A stretch of 64,000 bases of DNA from CAVTWJ01 sp963849485 (GTDB taxonomy: Bacteria > Oederibacteriota > Muellerivitia > Muellerivitales > Muellerivitaceae), in the NCBI GenBank assembly GCA_963849485.1, contig CAWKIF010000065.1:12621-76620 (forward strand), read 5' to 3'. The translations under genes were made by a program, and so were the position numbers. How positions within the stretch are numbered: position 1 is the stretch's first letter; every line of letters begins with the position of its first letter. Below the pieces are notes generated by a model, which saw nothing but the letters and a program-made list of their open reading frames with translations, ran no database searches and was not told the DNA's origin. Shown in pieces: positions 1 through 9,489 of this stretch.

Positions 1-1213
1 GCAGATCGGCCACTTTTTTCGCTTTTTCACCGGCTTGGGTGAGGGCGCGGGTGGCTTCCTCGCCCGAGCGCAGGCCCTCCCCGGCCTGACGGGAGTTTTC
101 GGAAATGAGCTGGGTGCTTTCCCTCGCCACCTGGGCGCAACGCTGGGACAGGTTGCGGATCTCCTCGACCACCACCACGAATTCCTTCCCCTGTTCCCCG
201 GCGCGCACGGCCTCTACACCGGCGTTCAGGGCGAGGATATTCGTCTGGAAGGCGATGTCCTCGATGGTTTTAACGATCCGGTGGATCTTTTCCGAGTTGT
301 CATTGAGGCCCCGGAGGTGGGCCAGCGCCCGGTCCGAAGCCTCGGCCCCGGAGGAGAGCGTGCCCCGGGTTTCCTCCATCAGGTGCCGGGAACGGCCCGC
401 CCCCTCGGCGTTTTGCTGGGCCAGGGCCAAGGTTTGCTCCAAACTACCGGTGGACTGCTGAAGGATCCGACCTTCCTCATCCAAGCCGGTCTGGAGGCTC
501 AGGAGTGTTGATTGGGAACGCTCGGCCTGGGGCCGGGCCTGGGCTGCGCTTCCCAGGATCGAGCGCGCCAATCCGCGGATCGGCCTCTGGGCGTTCCCGC
601 CGATGATCATGGCCGCCAGGAACACCGCCAGGAGGATTCCCCCCGAACCCGCCGTCATCGTTTGGAAACTCGCTCCGTATTTCCCGGAAACCAGGCCTAA
701 GGCTTCCTCGCCGGTCTTTTCATGCAATTCCTCAAGCTTGCGCAGGGTGTCGATCATCGGGTCAATGGAGGGATAGATGACGCTGGTGGCCAGGATCTCC
801 AACTGGCGGGCGTCCTTTCCGGCGAAGGCGGCTTGGAGTTGCTCCAGCAGGTGCTGGTTGTTGATGAACCCGGCCTGGACGATGGAGGAAAGGTATTTTT
901 CGTCCTTGGTCAGGTCGAGTTCGTTGTAAGCGCGCCAGTTCTCATCGGCGGTCTTGGCCGCGTCCTTGATGGTCTGCCCCCCCTCCTCCCAGGACCAGGT
1001 GGCGCCGTTGCGGGTCTTCTGGACCGCGCCGATGATATCCACCGCGAAGGAATCCGACACTTTCTTGAGGTGGTAAACGGCTGAGCCGTTTTGGGAGGCC
1101 CTTTGAAGGCCTTCGAACAGATCCTTCGATTGGAACAGGCACAGACCGGCGGCGGCCAGGGCGCCCGCCGCCATGAGGATGATGCTAAAAAACCAGCGGT
1201 CTTTCCATTTCAT
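1..1213 (-). CDS. Methyl-accepting chemotaxis protein (C-terminus outside the window)
   Basis: Membrane chemoreceptor that would control the kinase encoded upstream. The start at 1213 (MKWKDRWFF) follows a GAGGTGG ribosome site. A first membrane segment lies at residues 8-26, then a periplasmic helical part, a second membrane segment near residues 205-222 (GGILLAVFLAAMIIGG), and a long cytoplasmic coiled coil. The receptor hairpin tip is clear on the complement around 160-250: FQTNILALNAGVEAVRAGEQ, followed by FVVVVEEIRNLSQRCA. It is the last visible gene of the minus-strand operon cheA-cheW-mcp, 27 bases after cheW. The frame stays open to base 1, so the C-terminus is missing. Family assignment is firm; the ligand is unknown. 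Confidence 0.95.
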   Translation of the reverse strand, partial: MKWKDRWFFSIILMAAGALAAAGLCLFQSKDLFEGLQRASQNGSAVYHLKKVSDSFAVDIIGAVQKTRNGATWSWEEGGQTIKDAAKTADENWRAYNELDLTKDEKYLSSIVQAGFINNQHLLEQLQAAFAGKDARQLEILATSVIYPSIDPMIDTLRKLEELHEKTGEEALGLVSGKYGASFQTMTAGSGGILLAVFLAAMIIGGNAQRPIRGLARSILGSAAQARPQAERSQSTLLSLQTGLDEEGRILQQSTGSLEQTLALAQQNAEGAGRSRHLMEETRGTLSSGAEASDRALAHLRGLNDNSEKIHRIVKTIEDIAFQTNILALNAGVEAVRAGEQGKEFVVVVEEIRNLSQRCAQVARESTQLISENSRQAGEGLRSGEEATRALTQAGEKAKKVADL

Positions 1214-1240
1214 GATCCACCTCGTGTAATGTATTGGGCC

Positions 1241-1723
1241 TTAAACGGCCAGGTTTTTCAAAGCTGGGGTTTCCTCCCCGAATTTTCCCGGGCCCGGTAT
1301 CACGCGGTCCAGGCTCAACAAGTAAATCGCCTCTTCCCCCCGGATGAACATGGAGGTCAGTATCCCCTCCGGGATCCCGGCCACCGGGGAGTTCAGGGGT
1401 TTTAACTCGGCTGGAGGAACCGTCACCATCTCCACTACCGAGTCCACCCAAAGGGCGGTCAGCTTTCCCGGCTCCCCCGACTGCACCGCGATGAAGGCAT
1501 TGGGGCCTTCCCGCGTAATGGGGGGGAGGGAAAAAATGGTCCTCAGGTCCAGCACGTTCATGGTCCTTCCCCGGGATTGCAGGAAACCCTGGGATTGCCC
1601 GCTGACGTAAAGGGGATGGAGATCCACACCTCCCAAAACTTCCCGGACCCGAATGGCTTCGATGGCAAAAAGGGCACCCGCCAGGCGAAAAATGATGCCG
1701 TTATAATCGGATTTCATGTCCAT
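1241..1723 (-). CDS. cheW: CheW-like coupling protein
   Basis: Single CheW/SH3-like domain protein of 160 residues that would bridge the receptor and the CheA-like kinase in the chemosensory array. It opens with the usual beta strands (GIIFRLAGALFAIEAIRVREV), has the CheW-type NVLDLRTIFSLP segment, and ends with a strand/helix region (IYLLSLDRVI). Length is normal for CheW. It starts 12 bases after the CheA-like gene and 27 bases before the receptor, so the three are probably one transcript. No REC or other extra domain is present. Whether the array drives a flagellum, pili or another output cannot be told from the window. Confidence 0.85.
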   Translation of the reverse strand: MDMKSDYNGIIFRLAGALFAIEAIRVREVLGGVDLHPLYVSGQSQGFLQSRGRTMNVLDLRTIFSLPPITREGPNAFIAVQSGEPGKLTALWVDSVVEMVTVPPAELKPLNSPVAGIPEGILTSMFIRGEEAIYLLSLDRVIPGPGKFGEETPALKNLAV

Positions 1724-1735
1724 GACTCAATCCTT

Positions 1736-3741
1736 TCAGGAATTCCCTAGATCCGTTTCCCTTAAAAGGGCCGCGATATCCAATATCCAACCGGTGGAAC
1801 CGTCTTGAAGCAGGGCCTCGGCCCTCAAGCCGGAAAGGGGGGGATTCTCTTCCTTGTTTTTTATTACCAAGACTTGCTGCTTACTCAAAACCTCCTCCAC
1901 CCTTAGACGGGCCTGTTGGAACCCGGACTCCACCCACACGGAATACTTTCCTGCGGAAGTTCCGGCGGCGGCCCCTCCTAGGCGTTGAGCCAATGGGATT
2001 TCATGAACCAATTCCTCTTGAGTCGGTGTTGCCTTCTTTTGAGCCGCTTCGATCTTGAGGGTCTGGGCCAGGGGGATGAGGTAGCGCTGTCCTCCCGCCT
2101 CCACCACCCATCCCTCCATAAGCGCCAGGGAGCGGGGGATTTTCAGAGTGAATCGGCAGCCTAGCCCGGGCCGGTTCTGAACCCGGACCGAGCCGAGGAG
2201 GGATTCCATCTTGAACCGGACCCGATCCAAGCCTTTTCCGATTTCACCGGTATGTTTGCGGCTGAAGCCCGACCTGAAAATGAACTCCACCAGGCGGGAA
2301 GAGGGAATTTTCTCGTCCTTGATCCAGTTCAAATCCCTCGCCATACGCTGAATTTCTTCCAGGTCCAGGCCGCGTCCGTCGTCCTCCACTTCCAAAAGGA
2401 TGGCTCCGTCCTTATGGGTGGCCTTGAGGGAGAGGGTCCCGTGGGGGTTTTTACCCCTCGACCTGCGTTCCTGGGGGCTTTCAAAACCGTGGTCCAGGGC
2501 GTTTTGGATCAGGCAGAAAAGGGGTTCTTTCAACTCGGGCAGGAGCCTTTGATCCATTTCCAGGGTGGCACCCTCGACGTTCAATTCCACCTGTATATTC
2601 CGGCGGGTAGCCAGGGCCTCCGCCCACTGAGCGGATTGGGCTAAAAGGGATTCCACGGGCGCCATTTCCAGGGAAAGAAATCCCTCCCGCAATTGCAGGG
2701 CGGCTTTCTGGAGTCGGGCGATATTAGCCGTGGCCTTAGGTGGGGCCAGGGAACGGTAGTCCTCCAAGATTAAATTTTGGGCAAGCATCATTTCCACCAG
2801 TTTCCCATAGAGACCGTCTAGTTTTTTAAGGAGCGTGGTTGAGTTCCGGAAAGCGGGGAGGGACGCTTGATCCGTTTCGGGCTCCATACGCAACCGGTCT
2901 CCCTGCGGGGCCGGGGGGAGGGAATGGCTTGGAGTTTTCCCAGGAGTTCGGTGGAGTCCAAAACTGTCACGGCATAATCTGGAAGGTTTTCCTCGACCTG
3001 TCCGGCCTGGGCTCGGAAAAAAGAGAGGGCCTGGGAAATCCCATCCTTCAATTCGCCGCTCATGGTTATTTGGCCCCCGATGAGGGGGTCCAACAGCCTT
3101 TCCATTTCCTGGCCCAAGCGCCATGCCTTTAAAAAGCCCAAAAACCCGAAACGGCCCCTCAAATCGATGAGACACCTGTAGAGGGGTGAAACATCGCTTT
3201 TTTTTTCGGGCTCGATATCAGAGAGCCTAGCCTGGACTTCGTCGAACCGCGATGGGACATCCAGAAGGAAGATCTCAAAAAATCCCCGGTCCTCGGGACG
3301 GACGGCCATTTGGCCGGGTCCGGGGGCAGGGAAGGACATTCGAGGGGCTTTTGGGGAGGCGTGGAGCTGGAAGGGGGCGGGTGAATCGGTTTCCTTTTCT
3401 TTTGAAGTTCTTTCATCCTTCGAAGGTTTTTCCTGTTCCAAGAGGCGGTGGGTCTGGAGAAGGAGCCTTAAAAACTTTTCCATCACCTTGGGCAAAGATT
3501 GCCCTTTTTTAAGCTGGTGTACGAACTCCTGGGCTTGTTGATGATGACCTTCGCTCCAGCCGGTTTTCAGGGCCAGGGCCCGCTCGGTCCAGGATTCGAA
3601 ACTCATAGCCAATTCCAGAGCCTGGTCAATTTCCTTAATGTTAGCTTGGATGGCTTTCTGGCTCAGGGCGTTGAGGTCCAGGCGCAGTTCCTCGGTAATA
3701 TTGGACTTCACGGGAATTTCCTGCAATGTCGAAGGTTCCAT
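1736..3741 (-). CDS. CheA-like histidine kinase with degenerate Hpt domain, one frameshift
   Basis: Order from the N-terminus: a helical region of unknown type; an Hpt-like domain at residues ~188-235 (YRCLIDLRGRFGFLG); then, after a frameshift in the G-run at 2913-2918, a dimerisation helix, a CheA-type ATPase domain with N box (NALDHGFESPQERR), G1 (EVEDDGRGLD), F box (IFRSGFSRK) and G2 (GKGLDRVRFKMESLLG), and a C-terminal CheW-like domain. In ordinary CheA the Hpt reads RxxHxxKG; here the His position is Ile, so the usual phosphoacceptor is absent. One base added to the C6 run (coding strand) restores a single frame, so sequencing error is likely. The start is uncertain: ATG 3741 or ATG 3801, neither with a clear ribosome site. 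Confidence 0.75.
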
Positions 3742-3979
3742 GAACCGCGCTCTTGTGATTGGATTGGGACGAGGAACAGCAGGAAAAACTCGCCGTTTCA
3801 TCCCAAGGAGAAACGATTTTCGAGTGCATTAAAGAAAATGGGGAAGCCGGGTGGATTTCAAACTTGAAACTGTTGTGTAAATTATTTTGAAAGATTTTTG
3901 CCCAATCTATGGCCATGGGCCTTTTCCGGGGAATCAATGACAAGCAGGGGAGAGGAATAGACCTGGGGAGGGTTGGGGT

Positions 3980-4804
3980 TTAAGTGGTGACCCGCCGGAC
4001 CTGTTCCTTGTCCACTAAAGGCCAGCCCCAATAGCACTCGCCCAGGATGGATTGGATTACCTTGGCCCCCTCAATCAAACGGGGCCCCGGGTAATTCATG
4101 AGGGCCGAATCCACGGTGAAAATCTTACGTTTCCTAACCGCGAAGAGATCCTCCCAGCCGATGCGTTTGAGGGCTTCGGCGGGATCAAATTCCAGGCCCT
4201 GTCCATAGATCGAAAAAACGATAATTTCCGGGTCAAACCGCAGCACTTCCTGGATTCTAACTTCCCGGCTGATCTCCCGGGGCAGGATGGGGAAATAATG
4301 GGCCCCCACGGCGGCCATCAAGTCGGGCCACCAGCCACCCGCGACGGAGGGGGGCTTGTTCCATTCCTCGCAGTACAACTTGGGCCGATAGGCGTTCAGG
4401 GGGATTTTTTCCATCAAGGCCGAGAGCCCCCCGGAGAAATCCCTGCCCAATTCCCGGCCCCGGTCCTGTTCCCCGACCGCTTTGCCAATCTGGTAAAAAA
4501 TATCCTCCACATCCCGAAGGGACCGGGGGTCCAGGTGAAGAACGGGAATACCGCGTTCTTTAAAACGTTTGTGAAGGTCCTGCTGGGCGATCGAGAGGGT
4601 AATGACCAAATCGGCTTTCTGGCTGACGGCCCTGCCCACGGCCATGGAGAACCAATATTCGGGTTTTTGCCGGTCCGATTGAAGGGGGAATTCCTCGTAG
4701 TATTCCTTCAAGTTCGTGACCCGGTCGGAGAGGCCCATGTAATTCAGGATATCCGTGATGGGTTGGGCCAGGGAGAGGATATGTTTGGGCTTGCCGGTAT
4801 TCAT
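3980..4804 (-). CDS. BtuF/FecB-like metal-chelate or cobalamin-binding protein
   Basis: 274-residue protein of the helical-backbone (Fe3+-siderophore/cobalamin) substrate-binding family. It begins MNTGKPKHILSLAQPITDIL, typical of the first strand of these proteins, and contains the family-like stretch NKPPSVAGGWWPDLMAAVG near residue 150 and a C-terminal NYPGPRLIEGAKVI. There is no signal peptide or lipobox, as in the cytosolic or unanchored cobalamin-binding homologues, so it may not be a classical importer component. No permease or ATPase gene lies beside it. It lies upstream of the chemosensory genes on the same strand with a ~240-base gap, so a sensory role is possible but is inference only. 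Confidence 0.7.
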   Translation of the reverse strand: MNTGKPKHILSLAQPITDILNYMGLSDRVTNLKEYYEEFPLQSDRQKPEYWFSMAVGRAVSQKADLVITLSIAQQDLHKRFKERGIPVLHLDPRSLRDVEDIFYQIGKAVGEQDRGRELGRDFSGGLSALMEKIPLNAYRPKLYCEEWNKPPSVAGGWWPDLMAAVGAHYFPILPREISREVRIQEVLRFDPEIIVFSIYGQGLEFDPAEALKRIGWEDLFAVRKRKIFTVDSALMNYPGPRLIEGAKVIQSILGECYWGWPLVDKEQVRRVTT

Positions 4805-4887
4805 AATGCGAGTGTAGGGGATAAAGGCTGTTTTTTTCTAGTTAATTTGAAGTTTTGCCGGTGGAACCAACGAGAAGAAATATAGGC

Positions 4888-4916
4888 TTGAGGCGTGGGT
4901 TTGGCCCACGCCTCAA
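4888..4916 (-). terminator. Perfect 12-bp hairpin after the esterase gene
   Basis: TTGAGGCGTGGG, a 5-base loop and CCCACGCCTCAA form a perfect stem 11 bases beyond the stop of the large secreted esterase. The following tract on the minus strand is only moderately U-rich, so termination is probable but not certain. Confidence 0.6.
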
Positions 4917-4926
4917 CCGGAGGTCT

Positions 4927-7900
4927 TTACCTGAACAAAAGAACTTTCATGATGGTTTTGGTTTCCTTGGATTGGCGCTTTTCAATCAGCACGAAGTAAT
5001 AAAGCCCGTTGGAAAGATTCAACCCTGATTTTTTCCAGTCGAGGGAATATTGGTTTTGTCCAGGGGATGTGGAGAGAGAATCATCCTCATAGATTTTCCG
5101 GAAGGATAGGGTATAGACCTTCAAAATCACTCGGTCGGCTGGTTGGGTAAGATTGTGGAAAAAGATCACCGGTGATGTCCCGTTATTGGGATTGGGATAG
5201 GGAACATCAGCGTTGGGTACGGGCGTTAAAGTGGGGGTAGGGGAGACCGTTGGGGTGAATGTTCCCGTGGCCGCGGGGGTAGGCGTGGGAGTCGGCGTGG
5301 AAGTAGGGGCGGGGGTGGGTGTTCCGGAAAGGACATCCACCGAATCCACGTAGATATTCCCCGACCAATTCGCCGAAGGGATGATTTGAATTCCCATCTG
5401 GTAAACACTGGAGATGTTCGCCACACCTGTCGTGTTGAAAATAATGGTGTTCCAGGTGCCGGGAACCAGCGTGATCTGGGGGCCGGCGGCCCAAGAATAG
5501 GATGAAGTGACCTTCATGAAGAAATCGGCCTGACTGCCGGCTGGAAAATTCGCGGGGACATAAACATGTGCGATCAATGTCCCGCCACTGAATATCGTGG
5601 TTCCGCTCGAAAAGGGAATTCCCACCTCGGCGTCACTGTTTCCAGTGTAATTGATGGCGACCTGAAGGGAATGACTCCCTAGGTAGAACATGGAGGATGT
5701 GTTTTGGTCGGAGATCGCCCCGTTGTAAAGATAGGTCCAGTCTTGGATCGATCCGTCCTCGAAGTTGTAAACAGCGTTATCCGTCCCGGCGGGCGTGGGG
5801 CTGAGGGTGGGGGTGGAGGTGACTGTGGGGCTGAAGGTCATGGTGGGAGTCGAAGTCACGGTGGGCGTAGGGGTGACGGTAAAAGTGGAGGTGTACCAGG
5901 TTCCAGAGGGGGTCGGGGTGAAGGTGAGGGTGATGGTGGGCGTAGAAGTGACGGTGGGAGTAGAGGTCACGGTGGGAACCGGGCCGTAGAGGGCCACTTG
6001 ATCGAGGAGAAAGTAGAAGCTTCCAATCGTCGGGGCAACCACGTCAAACTTCACCCCTGTCATGTCTGATCCTGTGGCGGGAAGTCCGGTTTGGATACCC
6101 CAACCCGCCTGAGTCATGGAAGAAAATGGAATTTGGACGAGGTGCCACTGGCCGTCCGCGGTGACCGTGACTCCCATCCCCAGGTAGTCGCCGCTCGTGA
6201 CGGCCGCGCTCGTGATCTGGGCCCGGTAAACGTGCCCGGAAACGTCGCCGTAGATATAGACCTCGATGCCGGTATAACCCGCCGCCAGGGCGTTATAGGA
6301 GGCCTGCCCCGCTTTGAGATAGGTCAGGTAATTGCAATAACCGTTTGTGGCCAGATTTCCGTAAATACTCACGCAGGTGCTGGTATTGGCCGCTCCCGGG
6401 TTGGCGTAGGCCACTAGAAGGGATGTGGCATTGGCAGCGGGTCCCGCGTAAGCGCCCCAGGGCTGGCCCCAGAGGTTATTTCGGGTAGCCGCGTTCCCTA
6501 GGTTGTTCTCGTCGAAATCATCGATCATGCTGACTGCGAGGTTCGGGGTGGGCGTGGGGGAGAGGGTATTGGTTGAGGTCGGGGTGGAAGTGGCGGTGGA
6601 GGTATACCAGGTCCCGGTGGGAGTAAAGGTGGGGGTGCGATCGTCATGGCCCGTGCCCTGGAGATAGATGGTATAGGGAGTTTTATGGGGCGTGTTGTTG
6701 GGGATCTGGATAATGGCCTGGGCCAGCCCGTTCGTGACGGGTTGGAAAGCCACTTGGAAGGTGGTAGTTCCGCCGACGGCAAGGGAGGAAGCGGATGGCT
6801 GGGAAATCACCACGAATTCCGAGGCGTTGGGGCCGGTTAGGCGCACCAGGCTGGTCCCCCCGTTGGCCTGGCCCGTCAGGCTTAAATTCGCCAAAGCGTC
6901 TGAAGCGTTAGCGATGGTGAAGGTTTCGGTGACCGGCATGCTAAAGCCAACGGTGCCGAAATCAGTGCCGTTGGAAGTGGAGGGGGTCAGATTGAGATCC
7001 TGGATCGTGACCGAACCCGGTCCAAGCACTGTCATGTCTGAATAATTCACGGTTTGGAATGGGGAAGCCAGATATCCATTTACGTCGGTGAGGTTGGCCA
7101 CGGGTCCATTGGGGTCCACCGGGTCCCAACCCCAGGCGTAACGTACCATCCCGGGATTTGGGACCGACGGGCTGCTTACGACCACTGTGCTTCCCACGGT
7201 TGTGGCGGAAGCAAAAACCCAGCTTGAGGAGTCGGGGTCCGAGCCCCCGGGCGCAATTTGGAATCCCGTCACTGGGTTTCCATTACTTGTGGTAAAACCG
7301 GAAGCGCCGTTGCCGTTGGGGAAGCTAAACTGAATTACGATCGATGAACCAACGGTGGTGTAGGACTGATAAAGGGGTCCGGTAAAGGATAGAGGAAGGG
7401 AGTTGTTGTAAATTTTGTCCATGGCCCAAGGGGCCAATCGGGCCGCGAATTCTTCTTTATTCTTCGGGTGGTAGGAATTAGTCGTGTTGCAATCGAGGGG
7501 ATCGCCGTTCAAGTCGAAATTCACGCTCATGCCCGTAAAAGGCATCTTAAGGGCGTTGAACTGCCCCCAACGCACGTCGGCGATCCCGACGCTGGCGATG
7601 GAATAATTGGGTCCCGTGCCGTTAGCGCCCGGCCAATAGGTGCAGATGGTAGTCGGACTGGTTTCGGTGACTTCCATATTTCCGATGTTCTGTAATTGGA
7701 CGATGAAAAAGGGAAGCTGGCTGTTCCATTTCATCCTCCAATCCTTGATCACTTCGGGCAGCAAATAGGCGTATTCCTCGGCCGGAAGGATTCCAGGCGA
7801 TCCCTCATTCGACTCTCCCTGGTCCCAAAACACGCCGTTAAGGGTGAACGTGGTAAGGGGCGCGATCATTGCGTTATAAACCCCCGTGGGCCAAGGCGTC

Positions 7901-8640
7901 ACTGTACTGGAAGTAAACCCCGACTCAAAGGAAACAGCGGCCGGGTAAAGAATGGGATCGGCCAATAGGGCTTGCTGGCTTAGGAAGGACTCGGCCGGCA
8001 TTCCCCCATACGCCGATTGGATCAGGCCAATGGGCACGTTCTCCTGTTGGTATAAATCTCGGCCGATATAAAAGGCTAAACCCGAAAAATTCCCCACATT
8101 CGAAGAATTGGCCGTAGTGCAGGTAAACCAGCTGTTGAGGGGGATATCCGTCAAGGGGTATTGCTGGATCGAATCCGAGATATGAAGCATGCGGATGTTT
8201 GGATAATTGGCATTGGCCGCGTCGGTCGACCCGTTCGGGGTGCATTCGGACAGGTAAACATCATCCATATTGGATTGACCCGAACACAGGTAAACATCGC
8301 CTACGACCACATTCGTGTAAGTGATCGTATTACTGGGTCCCTGGACGGCAAGGGATTGCCCGGTCGCGTTGGCGATCATGGAGGACAAGGTTACCGACCA
8401 GGAACCTGTACTGGTCCCTACTCCCGTAACGCTTTGCGATCCGAAAGTGACTGTTAGTGGTTCTCCAGCCCCGGCGGTTCCGTAAATATTTACCGAGACT
8501 CCTCTTTGTAGAATCATGTTGCTGCTGAAGATGTTGGCGAAAGCTACCGTGGCCTTTGCTTGAGGGATGACGAATAAACCGAAAAGAACAAACAAAGCAG
8601 CTGATCGAGCCAAGAATTTATTTCCGCTGAAGAGATTCAT
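4927..8640 (-). CDS. Secreted sialate O-acetylesterase-like (SASA) enzyme with Thr/Pro linkers and C-terminal sorting domain
   Basis: 1237-residue exported esterase, likely removing acetyl groups from sugars. ATG 8640 follows GGAAG and gives a signal peptide ending near residue 30 (IPQAKA). An N-terminal beta domain precedes GQSNM at 121-125 (nucleophile Ser) and GVFWDQGESNEG at 269-280, both SASA hallmarks. Then come beta-sandwich domains, carbohydrate-binding-like jelly rolls and three Thr/Pro-rich linkers (about 690-715, 895-965 and 1115-1150). The protein ends with a PYPNPNNG-type domain (LKVYTLSFRKIY ... GLYYFVLIEK) like the FlgD-Ig/type-A sorting domains of other phyla. The subtilase at 37121-39760 has the same end module. 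The upstream region is ~145 bases with no motif I recognise. The exact substrate is not determined. Confidence 0.85.
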   Translation of the reverse strand: MNLFSGNKFLARSAALFVLFGLFVIPQAKATVAFANIFSSNMILQRGVSVNIYGTAGAGEPLTVTFGSQSVTGVGTSTGSWSVTLSSMIANATGQSLAVQGPSNTITYTNVVVGDVYLCSGQSNMDDVYLSECTPNGSTDAANANYPNIRMLHISDSIQQYPLTDIPLNSWFTCTTANSSNVGNFSGLAFYIGRDLYQQENVPIGLIQSAYGGMPAESFLSQQALLADPILYPAAVSFESGFTSSTVTPWPTGVYNAMIAPLTTFTLNGVFWDQGESNEGSPGILPAEEYAYLLPEVIKDWRMKWNSQLPFFIVQLQNIGNMEVTETSPTTICTYWPGANGTGPNYSIASVGIADVRWGQFNALKMPFTGMSVNFDLNGDPLDCNTTNSYHPKNKEEFAARLAPWAMDKIYNNSLPLSFTGPLYQSYTTVGSSIVIQFSFPNGNGASGFTTSNGNPVTGFQIAPGGSDPDSSSWVFASATTVGSTVVVSSPSVPNPGMVRYAWGWDPVDPNGPVANLTDVNGYLASPFQTVNYSDMTVLGPGSVTIQDLNLTPSTSNGTDFGTVGFSMPVTETFTIANASDALANLSLTGQANGGTSLVRLTGPNASEFVVISQPSASSLAVGGTTTFQVAFQPVTNGLAQAIIQIPNNTPHKTPYTIYLQGTGHDDRTPTFTPTGTWYTSTATSTPTSTNTLSPTPTPNLAVSMIDDFDENNLGNAATRNNLWGQPWGAYAGPAANATSLLVAYANPGAANTSTCVSIYGNLATNGYCNYLTYLKAGQASYNALAAGYTGIEVYIYGDVSGHVYRAQITSAAVTSGDYLGMGVTVTADGQWHLVQIPFSSMTQAGWGIQTGLPATGSDMTGVKFDVVAPTIGSFYFLLDQVALYGPVPTVTSTPTVTSTPTITLTFTPTPSGTWYTSTFTVTPTPTVTSTPTMTFSPTVTSTPTLSPTPAGTDNAVYNFEDGSIQDWTYLYNGAISDQNTSSMFYLGSHSLQVAINYTGNSDAEVGIPFSSGTTIFSGGTLIAHVYVPANFPAGSQADFFMKVTSSYSWAAGPQITLVPGTWNTIIFNTTGVANISSVYQMGIQIIPSANWSGNIYVDSVDVLSGTPTPAPTSTPTPTPTPAATGTFTPTVSPTPTLTPVPNADVPYPNPNNGTSPVIFFHNLTQPADRVILKVYTLSFRKIYEDDSLSTSPGQNQYSLDWKKSGLNLSNGLYYFVLIEKRQSKETKTIMKVLLFR

Positions 8641-8784
8641 GAAACCGCTTCCATTTCCCCCCAAAAGGGAGGGTGAAAAGATCAAGGCGCCATTATATCA
8701 GGAAATAACTAAAACGTTTTATCGTTTTATCGATGGGTGAACCTAGTTTAAGTAACAAACAAAGTATTTCTTTTTTCCGAGGGC

Positions 8785-9489
8785 CTACTTAAATAAAAAA
8801 ACCGTTAAGTCTGAGGGATGATAATGATCCAAAAGGAGCATCCGGGAGGGTCCCAGGCGCCGGCTGAAAGCAACTAATTCCTTGGGATTGACACTAAAAC
8901 GGTCGGGCTCCCTTACCGATTCGGAGTTCAAAACGTTGAAAGCCACCCCTCGTCGGCATTCCCGCAAAGTTTCCCTTAATAGGGCGCGCATATATTGCCA
9001 ATTTCCCCTGACCTTCACATTGAACACTCCGGATAGAAAAATGTAATCAAAATTCCGGGGGGGATAGGGCTGGGACAAAAGCACTCGGGCCTCAAATCTG
9101 GCTTCGGGATGGTGACTCTTGGCTTCCGCGATCACTGGGGGAAATAGGTCCACGCCCCAGTAGTCCAATTTGATCCCCCTTTCTTTCAAAAAAGTGTAAA
9201 ACCCCCCCAGGCCGCATCCAAGGTCCAAAATTTTCATTCCTTGGAGGGGTTCAATCGAAGCCATGGTTTCGAAACGGACCCTTTGGCTTTCGGCCGTTTG
9301 CCAGCCGACCCTCTTTTCGGGCGCGAAATGACGGGCCCGTTGGGTGGAATAGTAGCGTTGAAGGTTGCACAAATCGCGGGGGGAGAATCCAGGAAAATCC
9401 TTTAGTTGAAACAGGCCCCCGGACCCCCACCGTTCCAGGATGTTTTCAAGCGGTTTGCGGAGGGAAGGGCGCAGGGGAGAGCGTTTCAA
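8785..9489 (-). CDS. SAM-dependent methyltransferase (class I)
   Basis: 234-residue protein with a Rossmann methyltransferase core. Motif I is MKILDLGCGLGGFYTFLKER, followed by an acidic strand end (YWGVDLFPPVIAEA) and motif IV-like NFDYIFLSGVFNVK. About 70 N-terminal residues are lineage-specific. The best start is TTG 9489, which overlaps the stop of the upstream hydrolase gene (TTGA), indicating translational coupling. The substrate cannot be inferred; the ubiE/type-11 class is the nearest general description. Confidence 0.75.
   Translation of the reverse strand: MKRSPLRPSLRKPLENILERWGSGGLFQLKDFPGFSPRDLCNLQRYYSTQRARHFAPEKRVGWQTAESQRVRFETMASIEPLQGMKILDLGCGLGGFYTFLKERGIKLDYWGVDLFPPVIAEAKSHHPEARFEARVLLSQPYPPRNFDYIFLSGVFNVKVRGNWQYMRALLRETLRECRRGVAFNVLNSESVREPDRFSVNPKELVAFSRRLGPSRMLLLDHYHPSDLTVFLFK

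Noticed and set aside
3641..3943. Open frames of 100 codons between cheA and the BtuF-like gene
   Set aside because: They lie in alternative frames over the cheA start, lack ribosome sites and show no family features.
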